A DNA stretch of 64,000 nt from Pseudonocardia broussonetiae. GTDB lineage: Bacteria > Actinomycetota > Actinomycetes > Mycobacteriales > Pseudonocardiaceae. Below are positions 36,617 to 46,247 of the stretch, one piece after another; position 1 is the stretch's first letter; the number at the start of each line of letters is the position of its first letter. A program made the translations under genes and the position numbers. Location: NCBI RefSeq assembly GCF_013155125.1, contig NZ_CP053564.1:4843501-4907500 (forward strand), read 5' to 3'. Under the pieces are notes generated by a model. That model did not search any database and had not been told where the DNA came from. It saw only the letters and a program-made list of their open reading frames with translations.

Positions 36617-36775
36617 GCGGCCGGCGGGGCCCGGCGGATGACGTCGGGGCGCGAGGACCTGGTGGCCGCCCCGTTCGGCGCATCTCCGGCGCTCACAGTC
36701 GGCTGAACGCAGGCGCGAGACCGAAGGGGGGCGGTGCGCGGCACACCGCGTTCCGCGGAACGCGCAGGTGGGCGG

Positions 36776-36862
36776 TTCCCGCGCGCGAATCAGGTTCCCG
36801 CGCGCTGAACACGTTCCCGCGCGGTCTCGGGGGCGCGCGGGAGCAGGAAACGCGCGCGGGAA
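36776..36862. repeat. five-box array, unit 3
   Basis: TTCCCGCGCG at 36776, 36795 and 36814; CGCGCGGGA(G/A) at 36834 and 36853. Offsets identical to units 1 and 2. Confidence 0.9.
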
Positions 36863-37051
36863 GTGGCCGGCGGGGCCCGGCGGATGACGTCGGGCGCGAG
36901 GACGAGGTGGCCGCCCCTTCTGGGCAGGGCAGCCCGCGCAGCGCTGGACGCACGGACAGTGCCGAGAGGTGCGCGGTGCGCGCCACCCGCGTTCCGCGGA
37001 ACGCGCAGGGCCGAGCGGCGAGACGGGGTGACGGAACGCGCAGGTGAGCGG

Positions 37052-37138
37052 TTCCCGCGCGCCGATCAGGTTCCCGCGCACCGATCAGGCTTCCGCGCGG
37101 CCCCGGGAGCGCGCGGGAGCAGGAAACGCGCGCGGGAA
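37052..37138. repeat. five-box array, unit 4 (partly degenerate)
   Basis: TTCCCGCGCG at 37052, TTCCCGCGCA at 37071, CTTCCGCGCG at 37090; CGCGCGGGA(G/A) at 37110 and 37129. Two boxes carry changes but the 0/19/38/58/77 spacing is kept exactly. Confidence 0.88.
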
Positions 37139-37511
37139 GCCGGAACGTGCGCCGCACCGCGTTCCGCGGAACGCGACGGAACGCGGTCGAATCGAGCCGG
37201 GGCCGGCCCCACCCGGCCCCGCCACCGCATGCGCGTTCCGCGGAACGCGGCCGGAGCGAGCCGGGGTCGGCCCCACCCCGCCGCCGCGTTCCGCGGAACG
37301 CGCTCCCGGGGGGACCACCGCGCGCCGCACACCACCGTCACCCCGTACACCGTCACCCCGCCGACCGCCACGGGCGACGGACGGCGGGCGCCGGCGTGCG
37401 CAGCCCGACACCCCGCGTTCCGCGGAACGCGGGCCGCCGCTCCCGCAGACCCGGCGGCGCGCAGCCGCGGAGGTAGGGAAACCTGCTGGCCGGGCGCCGG
37501 GGCCTGCCGGA

Positions 37512-37517
37512 TAGCCT
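37512..37517 (+). promoter_or_regulatory. -10 hexamer of aspS, leaderless
   Basis: TAGCCT, 6 bases before GTG 37524 with no ribosome site; it immediately follows the repeat region. Confidence 0.5.
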
Positions 37518-37523
37518 CGTCGC

Positions 37524-39314
37524 GTGATGCGATCCCACCCCGCCGGCACGTTGCGTGCCGAGCACGCCGGACAGTCCGTGACCCTCGCCGGGTGGGTGGC
37601 GCGCCGCCGCGACCACGGCGGAGTGATCTTCGTCGACCTCCGCGACGCCTCCGGGTCGGCGCAGGTCGTGTTCCGCGAGGGCGAGATGGCCGAGCGGGCG
37701 CACCGGCTGCGCTCGGAGTTCTGCGTGCAGCTCACCGGTGAGGTCGTCGCCCGTCCCGAGGGCAACGAGAACCCCGACCTGCCGACCGGCGCGGTCGAGG
37801 TGACGGTCACGTCGTTCACCGTGCTCTCGGAGTCGGCGCCGCTGCCGTTCCCCGTCGACGAGCACTCCGAGGTGGGCGAGGAGGTGCGGCTCAAGTACCG
37901 CTACCTCGACCTGCGCCGCGGCGGGCCGGCGTCGGCCATGCGCCTGCGCAGCGCCGTCAACAAGGCCGCCCGGAAGGTGCTCGACGCGCGCGACTTCGTG
38001 GAGGTCGAGACCCCGACCCTGACGCGGTCGACGCCCGAGGGCGCCCGCGACTTCCTCGTGCCCGCGCGCCTGCGCCCCGGCAGCTGGTACGCGCTGCCGC
38101 AGAGCCCGCAGCTGTTCAAGCAGCTGCTGATGGTCGGCGGGCTGGAGCGGTACTACCAGATCGCGCGCTGCTACCGGGACGAGGACTTCCGCGCCGACCG
38201 GCAGCCGGAGTTCACCCAGCTCGACATCGAGATGAGCTTCGTCGAGCAGGACGACGTCATCGAGCTCGCCGAGGCGATCCTCGTCGCGCTGTGGGAGCTG
38301 ATCGGCCACGAGATCCCGCGCCCGATCCGGCGGATGACCTACGCCGAGGCGATGAGCCGCTACGGCTCCGACAAGCCCGACCTGCGCTTCGACATCGAGC
38401 TCACCGACATGACGGAGTACTTCTCGGACACGCAGTTCCGCGTGTTCCAGAACCCCTACGTCGGCGCCGTCGTCATGCCCGGTGGCGCCTCGCAGGCCCG
38501 TCGCGCGCTCGACGCCTGGCAGGAGTGGGCCAAGCAGCGCGGCGCCCGCGGCCTCGCGTACGTGCTGATCGGCGAGGACGGCACCGTCGACGAGCGCGGT
38601 CCCGTCGTCAAGAACCTGTCGGAGACCGAGCGCGAGGGCCTCGCCGCCGCCGTCGGCGCGCAGCCGGGCGACTGCATCTTCTTCGCCGCCGGCACCCCGA
38701 AGGACGCCCGCGCGCTGCTGGGCGCGGCCCGCGGAGAGATCGCGCGGCGCACCGGGCAGCTCGACGAGTCGGCGTGGTCGTTCGTGTGGATCGTCGACGC
38801 CCCGATGTTCGAGTCCGCCGCGGAGACCGACGACGTCGCCGTCGGCAGCGGGCAGTGGACCGCGCTGCACCACGCGTTCACCTCGCCGAACACGGAGTGG
38901 ATCGACAAGTTCGAGACCGACCCGGGCAACGCGCTGGCCTACGCCTACGACATCGTCTGCAACGGCAACGAGATCGGCGGCGGATCCATCCGTATCCACC
39001 GCGCCGACGTGCAGAAGCGCGTGTTCGAGCTGATGGGGCTGGGGGAGGAGGAGGCGCAGGAGAAGTTCGGCTTCCTGCTCGACGCCTTCGCCTTCGGCCC
39101 GCCCCCGCACGGCGGCATCGCGTTCGGCTGGGACCGGATCACCGCGCTGCTGGCCGGCGTCGACTCCATCCGCGAGGTCATCGCCTTCCCCAAGACCGGC
39201 GGCGGCTACGACCCGCTGACGGCCGCGCCCGCCCCGATCACCCCGGAGCAGCGCAGGGAGGCCGGCGTCGACGCCGCGCCGCCGAAGAAGCCCGCGCCCA
39301 CCGAGGCGCGCTGA
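37524..39314 (+). CDS. aspS: aspartyl-tRNA synthetase (probably non-discriminating Asp/Asn)
   Basis: 596 aa class IIb synthetase. The N-terminal OB-fold anticodon domain includes [20 protein letters not shown]. Motif 2 ([20 protein letters not shown], about residue 217) and motif 3 ([13 protein letters not shown], about 532) are present. The GAD insertion (about 295-420) marks the bacterial AspRS type. Charging of tRNA-Asn as well is common when an amidotransferase is present, but cannot be decided here. The GTG 37524 is preferred over the next-codon ATG because of the leaderless promoter. Confidence 0.97.
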   Translation: MMRSHPAGTLRAEHAGQSVTLAGWVARRRDHGGVIFVDLRDASGSAQVVFREGEMAERAHRLRSEFCVQLTGEVVARPEGNENPDLPTGAVEVTVTSFTVLSESAPLPFPVDEHSEVGEEVRLKYRYLDLRRGGPASAMRLRSAVNKAARKVLDARDFVEVETPTLTRSTPEGARDFLVPARLRPGSWYALPQSPQLFKQLLMVGGLERYYQIARCYRDEDFRADRQPEFTQLDIEMSFVEQDDVIELAEAILVALWELIGHEIPRPIRRMTYAEAMSRYGSDKPDLRFDIELTDMTEYFSDTQFRVFQNPYVGAVVMPGGASQARRALDAWQEWAKQRGARGLAYVLIGEDGTVDERGPVVKNLSETEREGLAAAVGAQPGDCIFFAAGTPKDARALLGAARGEIARRTGQLDESAWSFVWIVDAPMFESAAETDDVAVGSGQWTALHHAFTSPNTEWIDKFETDPGNALAYAYDIVCNGNEIGGGSIRIHRADVQKRVFELMGLGEEEAQEKFGFLLDAFAFGPPPHGGIAFGWDRITALLAGVDSIREVIAFPKTGGGYDPLTAAPAPITPEQRREAGVDAAPPKKPAPTEAR

Positions 39315-39318
39315 CGGG

Positions 39319-40263
39319 GTGCAGCACCTGCGCGTCGTCTCCCCGGAGGCGGTCACCGCCGAGGTCCGCGACCTCCTGCTCGCCGAGCCCGGCGCCACGC
39401 ACGTCACCGTGCTGGCGGGGGTGGCGCTGCAGCCGGTGGGGGACGTCGTCGAGGCGGACGTCACCCGCGAGGCCGTCGACCGCGTCCTCGACGGGCTGTG
39501 CGGGCTCGGCATCGACGGCACCGGCGGCGTGACGCTGGAGACGATCGACACGACGCTGTCCGACGCCGCCGACCGGGCGGAGGAGGCGGTGCCCGGCGAC
39601 CCGCAGGACGCGGTGATCTGGGACGAGGTCGTGGCGCGCACCGGGGAGGACTCCCGGCTCTCGATCAGCTTCCAGACCTTCCTCACGGTCGCGTGCCTGC
39701 TCGCCGCGATCGGCGCGATCACCAACTCCCCGGTCACGGTCGTCGGCGCGATGGTGCTCGGTCCGGAGTTCGGGCCGCTGGCCGCGGTCGCGGTCGGCAT
39801 CGCGCTGCGCCGCGGTGACCTCGTCCGCCGCGGCGCCGTCGCGCTGGCCGTCGGGTTCCCGCTCGCCATGGTCGTGACGGCCGCGGCCACCCTGCTGTTC
39901 GACGCCGTCGGCCTGCTCGACGCGACGTCGCTCGACTCGCTCGACCAGGTCGACTTCATCTACCAGGTCGGCTGGTTCTCCTTCATCGTCGCGCTGCTCG
40001 CCGGGGCGGCCGGGATGCTGGCGCTCACGTCGGCCAAGTCGGCGTCGCTGGTCGGGGTGTTCATCTCGGTCACCACCGTGCCCGCGGCGGCGTTCGCCTC
40101 TGTCGCGCTCGTGGAGGGGCGCTTCGCCGAGGCGGCGGGGTCGGTGCTGCAGCTGGTCGTCAACGTGGTCGGGATCGTGCTGGCCGCGGTGGCGGTGCTG
40201 GTCGCCTCCCGGCGCACGGCCGGCGCGCGTCGGGGCGGCCTGCGGCGGCTGTCCACCGGGTAG
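39319..40263 (+). CDS. DUF389 (TIGR00341-like) membrane protein
   Basis: 314 aa. A soluble N-terminal domain of ~110 residues (MQHLRVVSPEAVTAEVRDLL) is followed by about six helices carrying the DUF389 core FQTFLTVACLLAAIGAITNS and TVVGAMVLGPEFGPLAAVAVGI. The biochemical role is unknown. GTG 39319 is 4 bases after the aspS stop, so it is likely co-transcribed. Its TAG stop overlaps the -10 of the next gene. Confidence 0.88.
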   Translation: MQHLRVVSPEAVTAEVRDLLLAEPGATHVTVLAGVALQPVGDVVEADVTREAVDRVLDGLCGLGIDGTGGVTLETIDTTLSDAADRAEEAVPGDPQDAVIWDEVVARTGEDSRLSISFQTFLTVACLLAAIGAITNSPVTVVGAMVLGPEFGPLAAVAVGIALRRGDLVRRGAVALAVGFPLAMVVTAAATLLFDAVGLLDATSLDSLDQVDFIYQVGWFSFIVALLAGAAGMLALTSAKSASLVGVFISVTTVPAAAFASVALVEGRFAEAAGSVLQLVVNVVGIVLAAVAVLVASRRTAGARRGGLRRLSTG

Positions 40264-40266
40264 GGT
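40261..40266 (+). promoter_or_regulatory. -10 hexamer of phosphotransferase gene, leaderless
   Basis: TAGGGT, beginning with the stop codon of the DUF389 gene and lying 7 bases before GTG 40274. Confidence 0.45.
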
Positions 40267-40273
40267 CGGCCCG

Positions 40274-41467
40274 GTGAACGGCGACCTGGGTGCTTTCCCC
40301 AGGCCGGTGCTCGCCGCGCTGGCCGCGGCCGAGCGGCTCCTCACCCGGCGGGCGGGCGCGAGCGTCGTCCTGGCCGATCCGGAGGACCTGGGGGGCAGCG
40401 ACCGCTCGGTCGTCGCGCGGGCGCGGGTGGCGCGCAACCCGTTCGCGCTGCCGCGCACGCTCGTCGTCAAGCACTACCTGGCCGACCCCGACCCGGGCCT
40501 GCCCGACCCGTTCCACCACGAGGTCGCGAGCTGCCAGCTGTTCACCGCGCTGCCCACCGAGGCCCGGCCGAGCCCCGTGCTGATCGCCCACGACCCCGTC
40601 GCGCGGCTGCTCGTGCTGGAGGACCTCGGGCGCAGCTCCACCCTCGCCGACGCCCTGTTCGGCCCCGACCCGGCGCACGCGAAGCGGTGCCTGCTGAGCT
40701 GGGCGCGGGCGCTGGGCCGCATGCAGGCGGCCACCGCGGGCCGGGAGAACGACTTCGGCGCCCTGCTGCGCCGCCAGGGGGAGCGGGCCTGGCGCGACCC
40801 GGTCGCCGACGACGCCCGCGCCGCGCTGGCCGGGGTGTCCGAGCTGCTCGAGGAGCAGCTGGGGATCCGCGTGCCCGAGGCGGCCCGGCACGAGGCGCAG
40901 GACACCGCGCGCCTGCTCGGCGGCACCCGCTACCGCGCGTTCAGCCCGTCCGACACCTGCCCGGACAACAACCTCGTCACCAGCCGCGGGGTCCGGTTCG
41001 TCGACTTCGAGTGGGGCTGCTTCCGCGACGTCGTCCTCGACGCCGCCTACTTCCGCGTGCCGTTCCCGGCCTGCGAGGCGAGCTTCGCGCTGCCCCACGG
41101 GATGGCCGCGACGATGCTCGACGCCTGGCGCAGCGAGATCGCCGGTGTGTGGCCCGACCTCGACGACGTCGAGCTGCTGGAGCGCCGCCTGCTCGACGCG
41201 CAGCTGCTGTGGGTGTGGCTGTGCACGTGGTGGCTGCTGCCGCGCATCACCGAGCGCGACGGCCCGCTGGGCGCCGACCCGACCCGCACGCCCCGGATCA
41301 GCACCGTGCTCGCGCACTACTGGCGGGAGATGGCCGGGTCGGCCGAGGCACTGGGCCTGCGGGCCAGCGCCGACCTGGGGATCGCGGTCGCCGACGTGCT
41401 GCGCGACCGCCACGTCGATGCCCCGCCGTCGCTGCCGGTGTACCCGGCGTTCCGCTCCGTGGCCTGA
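40274..41467 (+). CDS. kinase-like phosphotransferase (APH family)
   Basis: 397 aa with the protein-kinase-like fold of aminoglycoside/choline phosphotransferases. ATP-binding Lys is in RTLVVKHYLAD (about residue 72). The catalytic loop is FSPSDTCPDNNLVTSRG (about 224) and the metal-binding segment VRFVDFEWGCFRD (about 241). The catalytic loop has Ser-Asp-Thr-Cys-Pro-Asp-Asn rather than the usual HxDxxxxN: Asp and Asn are kept, His is replaced. Substrate unknown. GTG 40274 lies just after a TAGGGT -10. Confidence 0.82.
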   Translation: MNGDLGAFPRPVLAALAAAERLLTRRAGASVVLADPEDLGGSDRSVVARARVARNPFALPRTLVVKHYLADPDPGLPDPFHHEVASCQLFTALPTEARPSPVLIAHDPVARLLVLEDLGRSSTLADALFGPDPAHAKRCLLSWARALGRMQAATAGRENDFGALLRRQGERAWRDPVADDARAALAGVSELLEEQLGIRVPEAARHEAQDTARLLGGTRYRAFSPSDTCPDNNLVTSRGVRFVDFEWGCFRDVVLDAAYFRVPFPACEASFALPHGMAATMLDAWRSEIAGVWPDLDDVELLERRLLDAQLLWVWLCTWWLLPRITERDGPLGADPTRTPRISTVLAHYWREMAGSAEALGLRASADLGIAVADVLRDRHVDAPPSLPVYPAFRSVA

Positions 41468-41483
41468 GAACCCCAGGAAAGTG

Positions 41484-41517
41484 GACGCGGCGGGCGCCCG
41501 GAGGCACCCGCCGCGTC
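41484..41517. terminator. bidirectional terminator hairpin
   Basis: A perfect 11-bp stem, GACGCGGCGGG (41484-41494) and CCCGCCGCGTC (41507-41517), with a 12-base loop. It lies between two convergent genes, 16 bases after one stop and 31 from the other. Confidence 0.75.
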
Positions 41518-41548
41518 GTCGGCCGTCGGTCGTCAGGCAGTCAGGTCG

Positions 41549-42790
<1,242 letters not shown>

Positions 42791-42798
42791 GACTTCTC

Positions 42799-43632
42799 CT
42801 AACCCTTGACCGCGCCGTTGGTGAGACCGGCGACGATGCGCCGTTGGAAGAACAGGACGAGGACGATGACCGGGATCGTGACGACCACGGCCGCCGCGGC
42901 GATGCCGCCCGTCGGGTCCTCGAACTGGGACGCGCCGGAGAACAGGCCGAGCGCGGCGGGCACGGGACGCGCCGCACTGGTCGAGGTCAGCGAGATCCCG
43001 TAGACGAAGTCGTTCCAGGCCAGGAAGAACGCGATGATCGCCGTGGTGAAGACGCCCGGCGCGGCCAGCGGCACGATCACCTTGCGGAACGCCTGCCAGG
43101 TGGTCGCCCCGTCGACCTGCGCGGCCTGCTCCATCTCCCAGGGGATCTCCCGGAAGAACGCCGACATCGTCCAGATCGAGATCGGCAGCGTCAGCGAGAG
43201 GTAGGGGATGATCAGGCCGGGCCAGGTGTCGTACAGCCCGATCTGGCGCCACAGGTTGAACAGCGGCGTGACGATCGAGATCACCGGGAAGATCGCCACG
43301 GCCAGCGCGGTGGACAGGATGATCCGCTTGCCGGGGAAGTCGAGCCGGGCGATCGCGTACGCCGCGAACATCGCGAGCAGGCACGACAGCGCCGTGGCGA
43401 TCAGGCAGATGCCGAAGGAGTTGAGCAGGGCGGGCAGGAACAGCTCGCTCGCGTCCCCGGTGAGGATCAGCGCGTAGTTCTCCCAGGTGAAGACCGTCGG
43501 CAGGAACTGCCCGTTCGAGATGTCGGACGCCGACTTGAACGACAGCGACACGATCCAGGCGATCGGGAACAGGGCGTAGAGGATGATCCCGATACCGGCG
43601 ACGATCCACCAGGTGCGTTCACGTGTGGACAT
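42799..43632 (-). CDS. carbohydrate ABC transporter permease (MalG-like)
   Basis: 277 aa, six membrane helices. The EAA loop EMEQAAQVDGATTWQAFRKV (about 163) contacts the ATPase. SLSFKSASDISNG near the N-terminus and NGAVKG at the C-terminus are typical of the second permease of CUT1 systems. It starts directly after the stop of the first permease (TAG then ATG). Confidence 0.93.
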   Translation of the reverse strand: MSTRERTWWIVAGIGIILYALFPIAWIVSLSFKSASDISNGQFLPTVFTWENYALILTGDASELFLPALLNSFGICLIATALSCLLAMFAAYAIARLDFPGKRIILSTALAVAIFPVISIVTPLFNLWRQIGLYDTWPGLIIPYLSLTLPISIWTMSAFFREIPWEMEQAAQVDGATTWQAFRKVIVPLAAPGVFTTAIIAFFLAWNDFVYGISLTSTSAARPVPAALGLFSGASQFEDPTGGIAAAAVVVTIPVIVLVLFFQRRIVAGLTNGAVKG

Positions 43633-44598
43633 CTACTTCTCCCCCCGGGCCTGCGACAGATCGACCTTGAACCCCTTGATGAACCCGAACGCGATGAGCA
43701 CGACCGACAGGAACAGCAGCACCGACACCGCCGAGCCGAGCCCGATCTCGAGGCGGGCGATGGTCTGGCGGTAGGCCAGGAACGACACCGTCTCGGTGCC
43801 GTTGGCGCCCGCCGTCATGATGAAGACGCTGTCGAACACGCGGAACGCGTCGAGCGTGCGGAACAGCAGGGCCACCATGATCGCGGCCTTCATGTTCGGG
43901 ATGGTGACCTTGCGCATCCGCTGCCACCACGTGGCGCCGTCGACCTGCGCGGCCTCCTGCAGCACGTCGGGCACCTGGGCCAGACCCGCGAGCAGCAGCA
44001 GCGAGATGAACGGCGTGGTCTTCCAGATCTCCGCGAGGCAGATGACCAGCAGCGAGGTGCCGGTCTGGCCGAACCAGTCGGTGTCGGCCGAGATGCCCGG
44101 GAGCCAGGCGAACCAGCTGTTGACGAACCCGGACGTCAGGTCGAACGCGAACTGCCAGGCGAACGCCGAGACGACCGTGATGATCGCGTAGGGCAGCAGG
44201 ATCGCCGCCCGCAGGATCGGGCGCAGGCCCTTGAGCGCCTTGAGCATCACCAGCGCGAGCGCGAAGCCGAGCACCAGCTCGACGGCGACGGTGACGATCG
44301 TGATGAACGCGGTGACGCCGAACGCCTGCCACCACAGGGCGTCGGTGAGGACGACCCAGTAGTTGTGCAGGCCGACGAACGAGCGGTTGCCCGGGTCGGT
44401 GAGGCGGTAGGAGAACAGCGAGTCGTAGACCGCCTGGAAGATCGGGTAGGCGGTGACGAGCAGCATCACGGCGAACGCCGGGCCGGCGAGCATCCAGCCC
44501 AGGCGCCGCTCGGCGCGGATCCGGTCGGACAGCCCGGTCGGGCGGGCGGCCGGTTGCTCGACCGACGACCCCACGCCCGGAGGAACGGTGGTGGTCAC
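43633..44598 (-). CDS. carbohydrate ABC transporter permease (MalF/UgpA-like)
   Basis: 321 aa. A hydrophilic N-terminal ~35 residues is followed by six helices (GWMLAGPAFAVMLLVTAYPI first). EAA motif LQEAAQVDGATWWQRMRKVT (about 213). It pairs with the MalG-like protein. GTG 44598 overlaps the stop of the binding-protein gene by 4 bp (GTGA). Confidence 0.93.
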   Translation of the reverse strand: MTTTVPPGVGSSVEQPAARPTGLSDRIRAERRLGWMLAGPAFAVMLLVTAYPIFQAVYDSLFSYRLTDPGNRSFVGLHNYWVVLTDALWWQAFGVTAFITIVTVAVELVLGFALALVMLKALKGLRPILRAAILLPYAIITVVSAFAWQFAFDLTSGFVNSWFAWLPGISADTDWFGQTGTSLLVICLAEIWKTTPFISLLLLAGLAQVPDVLQEAAQVDGATWWQRMRKVTIPNMKAAIMVALLFRTLDAFRVFDSVFIMTAGANGTETVSFLAYRQTIARLEIGLGSAVSVLLFLSVVLIAFGFIKGFKVDLSQARGEK

Positions 44599-45890
44599 AG
44601 GAGTTCCTCCCCGGACAGGACGGCTTGGATCAGGGCGGCGGCGTCGGGACCGGTCGCGGGGGACACCGCGGTCGGCGGGTGGTACTCGCGCTGCAGGCTG
44701 CCCGAGACCTCGCTGTAGTACGCGGTCTGCGGTCGGGGCTTGGCCTGCTGGAGCGACTGGGCGATGACCGGGGCCATCGGGAACTCGGCGATGACCTCCG
44801 GGTCCTCGAACACGGCGAGGCTGGCCGCCGGGTTGCCGTCGGAGATGAAGTAGGCCTTCTGGTTCTCGTCGGAGGTGATGCACTGGACGGCCTGGTAGGC
44901 GAGGTCCGGGTGGAGGCTGGACGCGCCGACACCCAGGTTGATCCCGCCGTAGGGCGGAGCGCTCGGCGTGCCCGCGTCGACCTCGGGGTAGACGGCCCAG
45001 CCGTAGTCGTCGACGACGGACTGCTCGAGCGTGCCCTCCTCGACGCCGCTCTTCGCGCGCCCCCAGACGAACGGCCAGTTGACCATGAACCCGGCGTCGC
45101 CGCTCTCGAAGGACGCCACGCTCTCGTCCTCGCCCGCGGTGGTGAACGCCGGACCGACGACACCGCTGTTGGCGACCCCGCTCATGACCTCGGCCGCACG
45201 CTGGCTCTGCGGGGTGTCGAGCCCGAGCTGGATGTCCTCGGGCTTGTCGGCGGTCTGCGTGATGACCGCACCACCCGCGGACTGGATCAGCGCGTTGAAC
45301 CACACGACCAGCGACTCGGCGCGGCGGCCCTGCGCGGCGACCTGGGTCTGCTGGCCCTGCGCGGCGGTGACGAGCTGGTCCCACGTGACGGGCTGCGTCA
45401 TGTCGAGGCCGGCGGCCTGCGCGATCGACTTCTTGTACCAGAGCAGCTGCGTGTTGGCCCAGAACGGGATGGTGACGAGCTGGTCGTTCCAGGTGGCCCC
45501 GTCGATGGCGCTCTGGGCGACGCCCTGGGTGGCCTCGGTGGCGATGTCCGGCGGCACCGGAGCGAGGAACCCCGCCTGTGCGAACTCCGGGATGTAGGGC
45601 GGGTCGAGGCTCATGATGTCGATCGAGGAGTCGCCGGCGGCGAGGCGTCGGACGAGCTGCTGGCGCTGCTCGGACGATTCGCGCGGCAGCGTCGACACGG
45701 CGATGTCGTAGGCGCCGCCCGCCTCGGCGGTGCAGGCGGCGGCGATCGAGGCCTGGCCGCCGGAGTCGGGGTTGATGTACCAGGTCAGGGTGGGTGGGCC
45801 GGTGTCGTCCGTGCCGCACCCGGCCAGGCCGCACAGGACGAGCGCGGCCGCCGCCACGGTGCCCAGGCGCCGCCGTCGTCGTTGACGCAT
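44595..45890 (-). CDS. sugar ABC transporter substrate-binding lipoprotein
   Basis: 431 aa. Signal peptide MRQRRRRRLGTVAAAALVLC with lipobox GLAGC. The mature part is a type 1 extracellular solute-binding protein: LTWYINPDSGG, IDIMSLDPPYIPEFAQAGFL, IPFWANTQLLWYKKSIAQAA, GFMVNWPFVWGRAK. It is most like the CUT1 binding proteins for alpha-glucosides or trehalose, but the sugar cannot be fixed. ATG 45890 has GGAGGAGCAGC upstream. It is the first gene of the operon. Confidence 0.93.
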   Translation of the reverse strand: MRQRRRRRLGTVAAAALVLCGLAGCGTDDTGPPTLTWYINPDSGGQASIAAACTAEAGGAYDIAVSTLPRESSEQRQQLVRRLAAGDSSIDIMSLDPPYIPEFAQAGFLAPVPPDIATEATQGVAQSAIDGATWNDQLVTIPFWANTQLLWYKKSIAQAAGLDMTQPVTWDQLVTAAQGQQTQVAAQGRRAESLVVWFNALIQSAGGAVITQTADKPEDIQLGLDTPQSQRAAEVMSGVANSGVVGPAFTTAGEDESVASFESGDAGFMVNWPFVWGRAKSGVEEGTLEQSVVDDYGWAVYPEVDAGTPSAPPYGGINLGVGASSLHPDLAYQAVQCITSDENQKAYFISDGNPAASLAVFEDPEVIAEFPMAPVIAQSLQQAKPRPQTAYYSEVSGSLQREYHPPTAVSPATGPDAAALIQAVLSGEELL

Positions 45891-46149
45891 GCTGCTCCTC
45901 CGATTCGAACCGTCGATCATGGGGTGGTGCTCGGCGCTGGGCCGACCGGTCGACGCGGGCTGCCCGGGAGCAGCCTGGACCCGGCGGGCGGCTTCGGCGA
46001 GTCGTGAACGGGTGGATGTCGCGGCCCTCGGTGCCACCGGTCAGCGGATGCGTCGGCGCGGGGACGGCGGTATAACTCACGTCCGGGGTGACGCAGCTCA
46101 CTGGAGCGGAACAGGGGCGGTCCGGACGGATCGATCACCCACCTCTCCC

Positions 46150-46161
46150 GAAAGCGCTTCC
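46150..46161. promoter_or_regulatory. LacI-family operator 1
   Basis: GAAAGCGCTTCC, core palindrome AAGCGCTT with the CpG centre expected of LacI/GalR regulators. It lies downstream of the putative transporter -35 at 46193-46198 (minus strand), where a bound repressor would block transcription. Confidence 0.8.
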
Positions 46162-46192
46162 AGTCCTGACTGTGACCGACCGTCGTATACCC

Positions 46193-46198
46193 TGTCAA
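46193..46198 (-). promoter_or_regulatory. -35 of sugar transporter promoter
   Basis: Minus strand TTGACA, a perfect consensus. An 18-bp spacer leads to CACAGT, a weak -10; the pairing is tentative. Confidence 0.4.
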
Positions 46199-46215
46199 GG
46201 CTGCAGAAACGTTAT

Positions 46216-46227
46216 GAAAGCGCTTCC
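46216..46227. promoter_or_regulatory. LacI-family operator 2
   Basis: GAAAGCGCTTCC, identical to operator 1 and 66 bp from it. It lies immediately upstream of the LacI gene's -10 (TACGAT, 46236-46241), so it should give autoregulation. Confidence 0.8.
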
Positions 46228-46235
46228 GGTAGGCC

Positions 46236-46241
46236 TACGAT
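46236..46241 (+). promoter_or_regulatory. -10 hexamer of LacI gene, leaderless
   Basis: TACGAT, 6 bases before ATG 46248; no ribosome site. Confidence 0.5.
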
Positions 46242-46247
46242 GGTGCG

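Larger units (their letters stand above)
36468..37428. repeat. seven copies of the palindrome GTTCCGCGGAAC
   Basis: Perfect 12-bp palindromes start at 36468, 36750, 36991, 37161, 37235, 37288 and 37417; most extend to GCGTTCCGCGGAACGC or beyond. An eighth perfect copy is at 51006-51017. There is no loop, so these are better protein- or methylase-target sites than hairpin terminators. The half-site order GTTC-CGCG-GAAC is the everted form of the SOS box GAAC-N4-GTTC, which may be coincidence. Confidence 0.88.
36196..37511. repeat. 1.3-kb non-coding region of four tandem ~250-280-bp units
   Basis: No convincing gene lies here; frames through it are made of repeats and have Arg/Pro/Ala-only compositions. 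Four units begin with a five-box array (36249, 36530, 36776, 37052; periods 281, 246, 276). After each array comes a G-rich segment with GGCCGGCGGGG, GGATGACGTCGGG and GGTGGCCGCCCC (best kept in units 1-3), then a block holding GCGTTCCGCGGAACGC. Beyond unit 4 the palindrome recurs alone at 37235, 37288 and 37417 up to the aspS promoter. Confidence 0.9.
45891..46247. promoter_or_regulatory. divergent control region of sugar transporter and LacI gene
   Basis: 357 bp without a gene. It holds two identical operators (46150, 46216), a TTGACA-type -35 for the transporter on the minus strand (TGTCAA at 46193-46198) and the leaderless -10 of the LacI gene. From 45891 to about 46140 no further feature is recognised; this would be the ~250-base 5' leader of the transporter mRNA. 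Confidence 0.6.

Noticed and set aside
36249..37138. CRISPR array
   Set aside because: Boxes are 10 bp with 9-bp gaps and occur in both orientations; repeats and spacers are far too short and no cas genes are present.
36468..37428. GTTCCGCGGAAC copies as intrinsic terminators
   Set aside because: The palindrome has no loop and no T-run and clusters away from gene ends.
36241..37741. Open frames of 150-290 codons in the repeat region
   Set aside because: Composed of repeat translations (Arg, Ala, Pro, Gly only), conflicting on both strands, no ribosome sites or motifs.
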